Shown piece after piece: positions 1-12,420 of a stretch of 64,000 bases of DNA. Within the stretch, counting starts at the first letter, position 1, and the number at the start of each line of letters is the position of its first letter. The notes below the pieces were generated by a model. The model did not search any database. It was given only the letters and a program-made list of their open reading frames with translations, and had not been told where the DNA came from. The translations under genes were made by a program, and so were the position numbers. Origin of the DNA: Pomacea canaliculata (Eukaryota; Mollusca; Gastropoda; Architaenioglossa; Ampullariidae); NCBI RefSeq assembly GCF_003073045.1, contig NC_037602.1:5994872-6058871 (forward strand), given 5' to 3'.

Positions 1-3000
1 GGGGACTGGGGCCGCCAGCGGCATCGCTGTGGCCAGCTACGAACTGAATGTCAGTCTGTGTGTGATGGTCAATGTTTGTGCATGTGTACCTACCTTTATA
101 TTCATGTGTACTCATGTTTATGTGCCAGAGTTTATGTGAGTGGCATCTTTGGAGTTAATTTAGTGTTCTTTACTTCTTGCGCATTATATCTTCTTTTTGT
201 TCTTGTTCTTGTTTTTCTCCGCATGATTATACGCGTTAATCCTATGTAGCTGTTTATTTGTGTAACTTCTTTCTGCCGATGTTCATATACTTTGCTTCAC
301 ATCTGTCTATGCGTATGTATGTCATATCCGGTTGTCTATGTTTTTGTTTTTGAACGCCCTGCATGTCTATAAATGTACCATAAATAAGCGTGTATCTATA
401 TGTTTTTGTGCCCTATTGGGCGAGGAAGAGATTAAGAGAAAGAATGTTTGAAGATAAACATCTCCTGTTTGAAAAATCCTTGCTTTGTCGAGATACTCGG
501 GTATTCGCAGGGCCTACAACATAGTTGCTCACCTCTTTTCTGCTGGGAAGGCAATGGGATTGAAAGGGGAAAGGATAGATTGGGGGCTAGTGGTAAATAG
601 CTGTCTACACTGAAAGGTTTGTCAGCCTGATACTGTTGTAAATAAGGTGTAAGAAAGTATCCTTGACATACATGAACCGCTATACAAAGACACAGATTGC
701 CACTGGGTGCTGGTGCATTGCATTGAACAGATGTGTAAAGGAACTGTATATAGTGGGGCCACATAATGTTTACATGGAAAATGTTATCTGTAGCGTACAC
801 GTGTTTCTAAATTACTCTGCCTACCTTTTTTTAGAATTGACCCCTTTTGTTTGTTTTTGTCCCCGAACCCACGGTTTGTGTGCTACCTGCACAGTTTTTT
901 AAAAAGGTGAACAAAAATCTCAGTAAGCTTTCCAGATCACCAAAGCGATTTTGGAACTAACTTATTTTCTCTTTATTTCTGACATGGAAATGTAGAAACA
1001 TGCCTGCTTTTATTGTCTTTGAAGAGTTAAAATGTGTCGCCTTGGTGTTGATGACAGGGCCTTTATTGTCTTCTTCTTCTTGGGTGGATCTTCGTTCCTG
1101 TCTACATAGCCAGTGGAGTGAGTGTATATTCTTATCTTGCACGTATTCATAATTTTGGAGATGCCCTATCATATCAATATAATGCACTTTAGTTTTGTTG
1201 AGGGAGAGTACAGTTTAGGTTTGTCTGATTTCTTTATGAGATCTGTTACAAAAGAGTTTATACTGATTCCAGGTTTATACCATGCCGGAATACCTGATGA
1301 AGAGGTTTGGAGGTCAGAGGTTACAGGTTTACATGGCAGTCTTGTCTCTGATCATTTATGTCTTCACCAAGATTTCAGTAAGCACAACGTAAATGCTCTT
1401 AGGTTTACAAAAGAAATCGTGCATCACCTAACCGACGACGACTACTACTACCACACCACCACCAATAAAGTATAAAAGAAGAATGAAGTCGTGTAGATGT
1501 AACGTGTACACATGTTTATTTTTAGGCTGACATCTACGCAGGGGCCATTTTCATCCAGCAGGCCTTAAAGTGGAACATATATGTGCGATTGTTGTCCTTC
1601 TGGCAATCACGGCAGTGTACACCGTGTCTGGTGAGTAATTAGTGATGTTTGGACACAAAAACAGCAGCTTTACTATTGTTATTATTACTATTAAATCATC
1701 AATTACTATCTAAAAACTAACATGCAATCTTTGTTCACTCATAATAATATCCGTCATTGGTTAGTGAGTGACAGAAACATAATCCATTAGCCACAAAAAG
1801 GAACAAACATTCAAAAAACAAACAAATAAACAATGTCAGACAAATGCGTCATGTTTTTTTGTTGTAAACCTTCAGAATTTAGACGATTAACATGTTTAGG
1901 TTCCTCAGGTATTAAGTGGCTTTATTTCTTAGTCCGTTGTATTCTGTACATTAACCTTTTGTATTGTGCAGGCGGTTTGAAGGCCGTGATCTACACTGAT
2001 ACTCTCCAGACAGTTATAATGGTGGCAGGAGCTATAACTCTCATGGTTCTCAGTAAGGTCTTCTAGTGGTTCATACATTTTTGGAATACTATACCTCATT
2101 AGTCTTTAGAGACACGTGAATCCTTAAATTTACTGTTGCACCAAACAACGTACCTACGATTAAAATAATTCATAGGTTAAGAATTGCCTTTCTGCGTGGT
2201 CTCAGTAAAATAAAGCTTGTAAAGTTTTTCCTTTTTTCTATTTTGTTTATTCGCGACCCCAATTAATTTCAATTTCCTTTTGGAGAAGTTTATCGTAATA
2301 AAAACCTTCTCCATCTTTCAGGTTTTATCCGAGTGGCGGTTTGGGTGAGTTGCGGGAGAAGTACTTTCATAGTATACCTAAGTTGTGATTCCTAACAGCA
2401 CGTGCGGCTATCCTAATCCCAATGCCTTCCACCTGCTACAACCTGCTGACTCCGACGAACTTCCTTGCCTGGCAACGTGATTGGTATAACCATTCTCAGC
2501 AGCTGGTACTTCTGTAACGATCAGGTAAAGACTTTTTTTCAAGTAAATTTCAATAACAATCGGTTCATTAAGAAAGCTTGCAGGAAATCTGAAATATCTG
2601 TCCAAGAACTATAAGAGTATGACTGGCCTTGCTTGATGACTAGACGCTAGGGATGAACTCGTTCGAACATATTCGAATGCGACTCTAGGAAATAATGGAA
2701 ACCGGATATTTGGCCTGATGTAAAAAACATGTCTCATTTACAAACAAACAAACAAACAAAATAAAATGTACAGATACAGTAAATTGTTTTTCATAAACTA
2801 TCAGCTTGGCATGCTTGTTTTTTATTGAAATTTTTTTATTTGGAAACTACAGAGGTAACTGTAAGCCTATGTTCCGTTCTCGTTTGTACGACGGGTTACG
2901 CAGGTTCTATTACAAGGCGAGCACGCGGTCCATCTCCACATTTTATATCAGTAGCTACTTGAGAGACCTTCTAGTCTTGGAGTCTTGGAATCTGTATGAA

Positions 3001-6000
3001 AGTAAATCAGGTTTAGCTCACAAAGTTTTAGCTCAGCAGGTGACAGACCTTATCCTTACATTAAAGTTCGCTTATGTTTTCGCAGACCAGATTGATTACG
3101 AATTCACCTAATCTTCGGAAATGTTTGGGCTGGTTCAGATATCGGATGGACTTTTAAATGTTCGTCTCATCTACCCCTGCAATGTTTACCCAAACGGCTG
3201 ATAAGTACATAATATTTTATGAGAAATCTTCAGGACTAAACGAAACTAAAAATCTTCAAGAATAGTTTATTTGTTTAAAGCAGTATTTTGTCTTTTGGCG
3301 GCAGGTACTCGTCCAGCGCACCCTGGCAGCAAAGAACATGCATCATGTAAAAGGGGGCAGTATTCTGGCGGCCTACCTGAAAGTGCTGCCGCTTTTCATT
3401 ATTGTCTTTCCTGGAATGATTAGCAGAGTCCTCTTCCCAGGTGGGTACTGAGAGTGAAACATGATCTCTGGTAGACTGCCAATAGTTCTGTTCTCAAAGA
3501 CTAAAACTATTGACAACAGGTTGTCCTCGAAAGCTTTTGGACAGATCCTTTGTGAAAGTCCTCACTAACCCACCATACTATGATGCCATGTTGTTATAAA
3601 AACACTGCCTTTCACCTACTTACTACCATGAAATAATACTTCTCCCACATGTACATAATTGCTGTTTAGGAGTAACACACAAGGAACATACATTTTATAT
3701 CTACAGTACCTATATGATCGTGAGCTTGATTATATGCTAAATAACAGTTTCTTCTTGTTCTTGTTGTTGTTCTTCTTGTTTTGTTCTTGTTCTTTTTCTT
3801 CTACTTCTTCTTGTTCTTCTCTTTGTTCTTGTTCTTGTTGTTCTTCTTCCTACCAGCTTGCGGAATCGTAAACGAAAGTGAGGCCGAGTACAAATGAAGT
3901 AGGCGACCTTTAACCTCCATCGTTGATGCTGATCCTGCTGGTCGTGTGCATCTGAAGAGGATCTTATTCCATTCCAGGGAGACAGGTCCGCTAATCAGTG
4001 AGACTGTTTTTACAAACTCGAGCAAGAAGGAATTAAAAACAAAAAAAATCAATGAGCATCGTTCGATGCAACGATCACGAAACTCTTGACAAAGGGCGAA
4101 GCCTCACTCTGTCTGTCCTGTTGATGAGATTACTGGATGGAGCAGCTGCCTCAGTGGGCCCGTGCAACCACTCCTTATCGCTCGGCTAATTATCGCACTA
4201 CTAGGGCGAGGGCTTCCGTATCTCGGTTCCGGAAGCAGCCTGTTCCTCAAAGAAGATTCTTTCAAAGGGGAGACAATCTCCTAGCAAAACGCCCGCGCAG
4301 CAAGGATTACGGAACCTGATAGAAACTAAGGCGATGGCGCTCAATCTTGCAAGGCGTGTGTGTGGATGAGAAACAAGGGTGCGGACAGGATGTGGAGATA
4401 AGCTTGTCGTTAAAATTATAGCTTCAGGACTGAGTGAGCCGTGTGGAAATAATGTGAGAGGAATGATCACAGGTGAAAAAGTGGGGGTGGGGGAGAGAAA
4501 GAAAAAGTCTGTGCGCGAGAGGGAGAGATAAAGAGAGAGAAAGAGAGAAAGTTAAAGAAGATAACCATTTGAATCTGTAAATAGTCGTCCGTTAGGTATA
4601 AAATAAATGGTTTGCACATTTAAGTACCTTTCCCATTTCTTCATAAATTCATCAGCAAGGAAACCCTTTACACACACAGTTTCCCCATAGAACCTATTTA
4701 TGTCTGGCACTAAACAATCATGCTGCTCTACAGACGAGGTGGGCTGCGTGGACCCGGATCAGTGCAGGATGGTCTGTGAAAACCCTGCAGGATGCACCAA
4801 CATCGCCTATCCAAAGCTGGTCATCGAGCTGATGCCCACAGGTCAGTGACCTTTCGTTCTTCTGTCTGCTGGTAAGACACACATCAGATTGAGAGAATAA
4901 TTTAAACAGTCGGCTTCACTAGAAAACATGAATTAAATGGGATAAATAAAGAAAGTATAAAGTATAAAGGGGATAGGTATCGTGGGGAGTTGATGCACTT
5001 GACTGTAGAACAGAAAGTAGCCGGTTCGAGGCTTCCTTAGACGTGCAGCTAGAAAACTCACCCTTTCCACTCCACTCAACCGCCACTTTTAGCTGCTTTG
5101 GGAAACGAGTATCTGATAGATAAGGGGAGGTAAAGGCATAAACACGGTAGACCACTCACGTTCTGTTATTCCTACGGTCTCTAGGTCACTGGACTTTACC
5201 TCCAAAAGGGAGATAATGCTGCTAGCTGATTCAAAAGTTTCAGAAGTTGTTTTCGTTGAATGTACGATACCCTCAGAGTAGATAAGCGTCTCCGAGTAAA
5301 ATGTGACCAATGCTTTTGGTTTCATCGAGTAAAGAATTTGTTAAGAAAAAAAAATCCACCCCTCCCCCCACACACAGACAAGTCAATAAAATGTATCTCA
5401 TAGTAAACAGTAAAAAGTCGTTTCCTCTCACCTGTGTGTTGCTACTGTGCTTTCATTTCTCCGAAACTTTGACAGTCATGCCATGTTCTGCTGCTAGGTC
5501 TCAAAGGTGTCATGCTGGCAGCCATGATGGCGGCCCTGATGTCCTCTCTGACGTCAGTCTTCAACAGCTCAGCGACCATCTTCACCATCGACATCTGGAA
5601 GCGCTTCCGGGTCGCGGCCACAGAAACTGAAATGCTTGTTGTGGGCAGGTCTGCACCATTCTTTCTCACTTGAACTCACTTTCTGTGTTTCTGGACCGTT
5701 TACTTTTGTTGTTGCCACTACTGCCACTGCTTATGTTATGATTTATGTATATATTACAATACCACTATAATATCTCATTTTGCTTTCAGTTGCTTTATAC
5801 TGAATGCCTCTACATGAGAGGAACACGTGTCGCGTGTTTTTTTAGGTTAATCTTCTGGAAATATTTATTTCCCCTAGTATTGTTTTAACATTCTTTTTTC
5901 GTAAATGCTAATGAAATTTGATTGTTTGTGTGCGCATGTGTGTGTGTGCGCGCGTGCTTACATGTGATGTCTTTAGAGTCTTCGTCCTGATCCTCATCGG

Positions 6001-8076
6001 CCTCAGCATCGTCTGGGTTCCAGTGCTGCAAGCCTCACAAGGAGGACAGCTCTTCAACTACATCCAGGCTGTAACTGGATACTTTGCCCCTCCCATCCTG
6101 GCTCTGTTTCTGTTAGCCATTCTGTGGGAGAGAACAAACGAAAAGGTTTGTGTGCTTTGCTTAAAACTCTCTGCAGACAGCAAGTCTGATAGTCTTGGAC
6201 TGTTGACAGGTTGCGTGATAGGAAAGCCCACAGACACTCACCCAAGCAGATTGCGATGTAGATAACAAATTTTCTAGTAGCTTCGAGGATTGGTCTGATA
6301 TTAAAACATGGTGCTTTATGATTAGTCACATTTTCATTAAATGTGGTTAGATGAAGAAGAAAATATGGTTGGGATTACACTTTTATCCAAAAATTTGTTA
6401 ATGAATTTGTTAATGAATTGATAGTTTAGTTCTGACTGGTATTTTGGTGCTATTTTTTATTACCACTAAGAAATATCCAGGTTAAAAGTCCGCAAAGACA
6501 CCAGAACAGAATCGCTCAGTGCAGTTTGTTTGCTCCTTTTCTCATTCACTTACTCGTAAAATAACAACCACGCATTATTTTTTTTACAAAAAAATTATTT
6601 CAGTTTATTGTTCACGAATTATTCTAGGTTTCCTCCTGGAACAAAAAAGAACTTGAAGTATTTTTATTATAATTTTTTATCGATTATGTTTAATTTTCAA
6701 CTTATTTCTTAAGAGTGCACGAAGCCGGCTTAGTACGAGTATTTAGCACGAGAAAGACGGGCTCCTCAAGACCTGAACACAAATTTATTACATTTATTGC
6801 ATTACAACCAACAACGAGTTACAACTGAACCTGCACCAACCACACGTAATGTCACAATGAAAACAACATTCTTTGGCGATATGTTGCTGTAAAGAATTGG
6901 ATAATTTTGATCTTTTTCTCTGTAATCTGCCGTTAGGGCGCCTTCTGGGGTCTGATGGTGGGGCTGGTGATAGGGATCGTGCGGATGGCTCTCGACTTTG
7001 GCTACGGGTCTCCCGACTGTGGCGAGGAGGACACGCGGCCGGTCATCATTGGTCGCCTCCACTTTCTTCACTTCACTATCCTCCTCTTTGTCGTGTCTTT
7101 CGTGGCCACTGTGGTCATCACTGTGCTGACCCCGCCCATCAAGAAATCACATGTAAGTGTTTGTAGTCTGGCCCTCAGTAACAGGACAGGACAGGACACC
7201 TCTATCTCTCTTGTTGTGTTTGTATTTTTATTGTTTATGTATGTATGTGTATGGGTAACAATGAAAACAACGAAAAATGTTAATCTTTATATTAACCAGA
7301 AAGTGGGGAATTCCTATAGAGAAGGGATAAAGACATTTTGTCAGTTGTTCTGTTTGTATTTCATGTTTGTATATCAGTCTGTTAGTATGTCCTGAGGTGT
7401 TGCTCCATGTCTGCCTTGACCTGGTGGATGGCATATCACGTGACAATATCCTTCGCGAATGTTGCGTTTTACAGTTGATCCGCTTGACCTGGTGGACACG
7501 CCACAGCGAGGAAGAACGAGAAGAGTTTCCCGAAGAAAAGGCCAGACACGAAAAGGTCAAGGCCAAGATAGCAGCTAAGGTGGATGAAGAGGAATTTAAA
7601 GGTATTGCAAAAAAATTGTTCATCTTGATACGTTTTGTCAGATCTTACAGTCTAAAAGCCATGATGTGTGTATTTCTGGCAAAACACAGAAACTAGTTAC
7701 ATACTCCATAAACATTTGCTACAGCTAATAAGTCTGAGAGAGAGAGAGAAGGAGAGAGGAAAAAGGTCAGTGGTGTGAGGATCAAAACAGATGAAGAAAA
7801 TACGATACCATTTATACAAATCAACATATTCTTGCAAAATTATTTTGTCTGTCTATAGTTTCAGACACTAGAATATTGCCCGCATGGCGGCGCTTCCTGT
7901 ATGCGTTCTGCGGCTACGAGCAGCCAAAAGACGTGGACATGTCGCAGGAGGAAGAGAGTGCTCACAAGAAACTGCTGACGTCGGTGCGGGAAGACAGAAG
8001 GTGGAAATGGTTCGTCAACATAAATGCCTTGATACTGATCACCTTCGGTGGTTTCTTATGGGGATTTTTCGGATGA
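1..8076 (+). CDS. SGLT-type sodium/solute cotransporter (SLC5 family), copy 1, 5' partial
   Basis: Membrane symporter that moves a sugar or related solute with sodium. Thirteen exons with GT-AG borders: 1-49, 1058-1117, 1273-1377, 1526-1630, 1972-2052, 2322-2524, 3305-3440, 4734-4841, 5498-5648, 5977-6145, 6937-7152, 7475-7601, 7859-8076 (stop). Exon lengths of 105, 81, 136, 108, 151, 169 and 216 match my recollection of vertebrate SLC5A1. Recognisable segments in order: [99 protein letters not shown] and the C-terminal [12 protein letters not shown]. Counterparts of the SGLT1 sugar-site E102, K321 and Q457 appear kept; the W291 position reads F (alignment from memory). About 575 residues are present, so roughly 80 N-terminal residues lie upstream. 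The exons at 1526 and 2322 each break frame, apparently through missing G in G runs (one and three respectively), which looks like consensus error. Solute specificity is not determined. Confidence 0.9.
3745..3855. repeat. Low-complexity TTC/TTG tract in SLC5 intron
   Basis: Irregular run of TTCTTG, TTGTTC and CTTCTT triplets. The matching tract in copy 2 is at about 46690-46800 with a different internal arrangement, as expected for a slipping repeat. Open frames across it are low-complexity artefacts. It lies in the intron between the exons at 3305-3440 and 4734-4841. Confidence 0.8.
4970..5355 (+). mobile_element. tRNA-derived SINE (intronic), copy 1
   Basis: A pol III type 2 promoter is visible: A-box-like TGGGGAGTTGATGC at 4983-4996 and a strong B box GGTTCGAGGCT at 5023-5033, 40 bp apart as in tRNA genes. 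About 320 bp of non-tRNA body follows, ending in an A-rich tail near 5345. It sits in the SLC5 intron between exons 4734-4841 and 5498-5648. The orthologous insertion in copy 2 (47895-48285) shows that it predates the split of the two copies. Family not named; no target duplication was resolved. Confidence 0.6.
6150..6815. other. About 650 bp of intron present in copy 1 only
   Basis: The intron between exons 5977-6145 and 6937-7152 is about 790 bp here, but its equivalent in copy 2 (49091-49216) is only 126 bp. Similarity resumes at the shared segment GAGTTACAACTGAACCTGC. The extra DNA is AT-rich, shows no convincing coding frame, and no terminal repeats were found by eye. It is an insertion here or a deletion in copy 2. 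Confidence 0.6.
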
Positions 8077-9860
8077 AAAATTTACTGCTGGTCAACAAAG
8101 TCATCTCTCCACTCGTCCATCATACTGTCCTGAGATACGGGTGTGGGTGGAACACGAAGTGTGTTGAGGTTTGGAAGACGAGTATCTTGCAGCTTGATAC
8201 GTTCGTGTTTGTGTATATACAAAGCTATTTAAACGGAGTACTCTGTGTTCGATGTGTATTGAAGTTTTGTTTCAAATCCTGCGTTCATGTTTATATTACA
8301 GCTTACCAATTCCATATCTTTTTTATTTCTTGATTTCTTTTGTTTGCAAGCAAGAGAGTGTGAGCTAAATAATACGTAACGAACCACCAACAACCATGAT
8401 CCCATATTCACATATAACAAACACACCTCTACAACTAACACTTTCCACTCTTTTGCTTTTTATTCTCTCCGTGGTTTTTAAGTTTGATGTTGTGCAAAGA
8501 GAACTGGTGTCTTCGAAACCTCCGCTACCATCCAAATGTTAATGAAAAAAAAAAAAAATACCAAACCCACAACAACCTCCAATGCTACGACTAAGTCCGT
8601 CCTGCTGACTTCAATTCCAGGGAAGCATTCCAGTCACGAAGTGCCTTGCACTAAATGAAAAGAGCAGATCCAAGCTTTTAGCGAGTAGGGGTACTTTGCA
8701 TGACAAGTTCATCTTATTTTCTGCCTTTCATTTTAAGCTGATTTTGAGGGCATCTGCCAACAGCAAACGATTTCGGATGCCATATTACCCGGCTGTAACC
8801 TCTCAGTTAATTAGACGATGATATAATGTTGTTGCTTCTAAAAGCCTCACATTAGCCTCTGTGTCATCAATCGTTTGCACGTGGGCTGGAGAGAGTATAG
8901 AAGGTGAGGTGGGGATTAAGGTAAGTGGGAGGGTCGGGGGCAGGCTTGTGGTGATCTGTGGTGTCATGTGTTTGGGTGGTCCGTTAGAGTTATGCATGCG
9001 TGTTTGTTTGTAAGTGAGTGTGTGTGCATGCGCGTAGTGTTTGCGCGTGCAAATTGGAATGTGAAGTGCCAAGTGCGGAGAGAATTAATATGGGATGATA
9101 AATATTTCTTTACAGCGGCTTTAGTTTTAGGTTTCATGATTTATGGTTTGTTTGGAATGAACAATGATGGCGTGTCGTGTGGTGGTGTGTTGGTGGCTGC
9201 CCATTAGTCTGAGTCGCACGTGCATCCGTGAGTTCTTTAGTACCTGCAAAATTATGTATTGTGCAAGGCTGCACGGGCAGCGATCTGTTGTGATTATGCC
9301 TTCGACAAGATTTGTCGCTTTTTGCGCGCAGAAAATAAAGTCCCCCTCCTTTTCTTTTTAGTAAAGCGTGCTATCTGTCAGTGTGTTTGACACGATGATA
9401 GTGTGAACGCACGGACATAAATATTGGAAATGTCTGAAAAATGATGCTAAAGAGGTTGTCAAATGACAGAAGGCAAACAAGAGACCCGAGCATAACATAG
9501 TGCACAGGCTATGGAACCCAACGGATCGAAGGTGTGTGGAGGCAAGACGAGTGATAAACGCTGATGGGAAGTATGACATTTCATACTGATGACCTCATGT
9601 AATCTCATTTACATAACCCAGGGTCCAACACTCAGACTTGTCATGCTCACTTTAAAGTATGAATTGTCAAACCGATGTAATTTCGTCTAAAAGTAGGAAT
9701 GAGGGAGGAAAGGAGCTGGGAATTGAATGCCGAATCACGAAGAACGGACCTATCCTCCGTGTGGCCAACATTAAAACTCGATGACACAATCATGCTGTGA
9801 GCATCCTCGGGAAAAAGTTTCTTCTTGAAGATAAGAGGATTTGCCGATGCCGAGAGAAAA
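8077..9860. other. SLC5 3' flank and probable 3' UTR; no gene seen
   Basis: Non-coding DNA after the SLC5 stop. A canonical AATAAA lies at 9334-9339 and is kept in copy 2 at 51688-51693, but it is 1.26 kb past the stop, so its use is uncertain. About 100 bp around 9545-9645 is missing in copy 2. Open frames here are short and not conserved in frame between the copies. Confidence 0.5.
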
Positions 9861-10199
9861 GGGAGCAGGCAATCTAGGCTCTCTGAAGCGGTTGGGAACG
9901 GCGAGGGTACTTAACCACGCGCATACCGTTGAGCCCGGAGGAGTTTTTTTCTATTTTGTTAGTTTGCCCGCAAACACCATATGGAGACCTGCGGCGGCAA
10001 AGGAACATTCCTGACGAACCAGCAGCAATCAGCAGAGCACGGGAAAGACAGAACCGCAAAGAGGGGAGCGAAGGAAAAAAAATATGCATGGAAACAAATG
10101 CTTGTCTACCATCTTGTGACCGAAACTCACAACAGGTGTGAGTACATCGGGATTGTAAGGGGAATCGGATTGGCTGTTCGTCAGTAATATCACAATTTT

Positions 10200-10449
10200 T
10201 TTTTCTGAAATCAGAGTTTATTCCAGAAGACAAGAGCAATGCTGAAGTGCAGAGTGATCGATGAGAGGCGCGAGGGAGGTTTACACAGAGTTGAATGGAA
10301 GCCGAGGAGATCACTCGTGCACAGAGGATAGAAACAAGCAAGAGTTTTCTCCCTTTTGTGCCAGGCTTTGTGCAGGGAGCAGCGTTTGGACTTTTACTTC
10401 TGCAGAAGACATTCCAGTGGATCCAAGCTGATTCGGTGCGACAACCGAG
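10200..10449 (+). promoter_or_regulatory. Candidate 5' non-coding exon ending in a strong splice donor
   Basis: A well-conserved stretch ends in CCGAG followed by gtaaga at 10450. The same donor is kept in copy 2 at 52719. No coding frame is shared by the two copies. It could be a non-coding first exon of the class A receptor at 17576, whose ATG lies only 14 bp into an exon that begins at a splice acceptor, so at least one upstream 5' UTR exon must exist. The assignment is inference. Confidence 0.3.
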
Positions 10450-11297
10450 GTAAGAATGTCTGTATGTTTCTCATTGTACAGAGTCACAGATGTACTAACA
10501 AGCAGACAGAATGATTGACCAACAATATGGCAATACCGAAAATATATGACTGGAAGTGGATAGAGACAGAAAGATGCTTTTATAGTCTCTCTCTCTATAT
10601 ATATATATGATTGTGCCCGTTTAGTTATTAATACCGTTATTTAAAAGTGAAATAGAAAACGAGAAGGAAAAAGATGAAAAAATATGATGGGCGAAAGCAA
10701 CAAATAAACAAAAGTTAAAAGTCACACATTTCAACTTCTTGTTCCTGAAATTCTCGGAACGGCGGTTTGAATCGAGATTTTTTCCCCAGCTCATCATAGC
10801 AAAGAGATTTAAGATTCCTTAAATAATAACATACAACCATCATGTTTGCTTCACAGTCTGGCAGCAATAACAAATAAATCAGATAACATAATGGTATTAA
10901 AAGCGAAAAATCTACACAGAATTTGCAAACAGTTGTTCTTAAAAAAAAAAAACGAAAACCAAAAACAAAAACAAAAACCACTAAAGTTCATACACTACAG
11001 GTTACATAGCATCGCCGGTGAAAATATTTTTTTTGTGTAAAGTTTTATCAGAATAACTATTAGTAGACTTTAGCCATCGACACTGAAAAACACAAGACTA
11101 AAAATCCCTTTCCTCACACATTTTCTTCTTTCTGTTATTTTTCTTTCTGTGCATCATCTAACCTCCACCGTTCACCACAGCTAATTTCTACCCGGGGTCT
11201 AGATTCGCTCAGAAACCGAGACGAGGCGTCGAGCGCCAAGTTGGAGAAAGACCGAACAGAAACGTTCGTAAATCAAAAGCGTTGCTATAGTAACAAA

Positions 11298-11488
11298 ATG
11301 GCGTCTTCATCCGTTGGCTTTGGCACAGATAAAAGGCAGTGTCTTGACGCGGACATCCTCCTTGACTCATGCAGCAGGCTGCGTCTCGCGATGACTGAGT
11401 GCTGCAGCACCCGGCCAAGTCTACCTGCTGGAGAGAAACCCCACCCGCTTCCCTCTCCGCAAAACAAACATCACCTGTGCAGTCTCGG
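11298..11488 (+). other. Possible short coding exon starting MASSSVGFG, unrecognised
   Basis: An ATGGCG start in good context (taacaaaATGGCG) opens a frame beginning MASSSVGFGTDKRQCLDAD. The first ~47 codons agree in copy 2 (from 53568) with one substitution, but a 1-bp length difference then puts the copies in different frames, which weakens the coding case. In copy 2 the frame reaches a possible donor (TCGG then gtattg). Just upstream, GTTGCTATAGTAAC at 11281-11294 resembles an RFX X-box with one mismatch. No family recognised. Confidence 0.25.
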
Positions 11489-12253
11489 GTATTGCCTTGT
11501 TTACTATCGCCCATCTTTATTTATTATCTAACGAGCTGAGCTTAAAGGTAACAGGGTGGTTCTAATATTTGAGTACTGGCCAGAATAAATCGCTACTGAA
11601 GAGAACTTTCTCAGCAGCGGCATCTTTCGCACCCTTGTCGTGTTTTGCTGCATAAAACATATTTATTTATAATTCTTTCATGAGGAGATCTTCTTTGCAC
11701 CTGTTCAGCTTTTAATTCCAGCGGAGTTTTCAAGTGAGGGATCACTGTGTTCAGTTGGTCTCGGTTAAGAACTCTAGAACATCCGATGTTGCTATTTGAG
11801 AATCCCCTGAAGCATCATTCTAATTTAATTAATCCGTTCTATTTCAAGCAACTTTTGGCAATCTTCTACATTCGAATTGCAGAACCTGATAAGAGACCTG
11901 CTGTCACACTTCTAATCTCTGTGTGTGTGTGCTTAAGCTTGTACAGTTTATGTAAAAAAACAAACAAAATAAAAACAAACCAACCTGCCATTTGAATAGT
12001 TGAAACCTGTGACTGCAGCTAGGACATTCTACAGGGTCTGAAACAGAAGAAGACATTAATTTCGAAGAATGAATAAAGCACCTTTGACACGCTGCACCAC
12101 TATCTCCCTTTAGATGCTTAAAGAGGAGCAGAAGGAAAAGTACACTGACTTCCTCAAAAGATTTTGTCTTCCCGACAAATAGAGAAGATAATTTAAAGAT
12201 TAAAATGGAGGTTGTGACTGATGATTTAATCACAAAATTTAGCAAACCAGATC

Positions 12254-12420
12254 TGACCAGAAGTGTGGTGGTTAAAACACTCTCTTGTCACTACTGGTGA
12301 GAGGCTCTGGGTTCAGATCCCGTCTCGGGACAGTGTCAGTATGTGAAATCTGTTTTCAGGGTCGGCTGTCGGGTTTCTTACACAAAATAGGAAATAAATA
12401 TTGAGATGATTCGTTGAAGA
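12254..12420 (+). mobile_element. tRNA-derived SINE or tRNA-like fragment, copy 1
   Basis: A-box-like TGGTTAAAACAC near 12268 and B-box-like GGTTCAGATCC at 12310-12320 lie about 40 bp apart, with tRNA-like flanks (CTCTGGGTTCAGATCCCGTC). A short AT-rich tail follows. The matching element in copy 2 begins near 54811. It does not fold convincingly as an intact tRNA, so a SINE head is the better reading. Confidence 0.5.

Noticed and set aside
3801-4319. Small frames on both strands within an SLC5 intron, partly repeated at 46682-47260
   Set aside because: They lie between two SLC5 exons, run into the TTC/TTG tract and show no splice or domain support. Similarity between the copies is explained by the block duplication.
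9874-10341. A 155-residue minus-strand frame
   Set aside because: Broken in copy 2 by indels with no frame preservation. The region is better explained as a non-coding plus-strand exon or spacer.
12290-12330. Possible intact tRNA gene around the B box
   Set aside because: No acceptor-stem pairing or anticodon arm could be drawn by eye; it reads as a SINE head.
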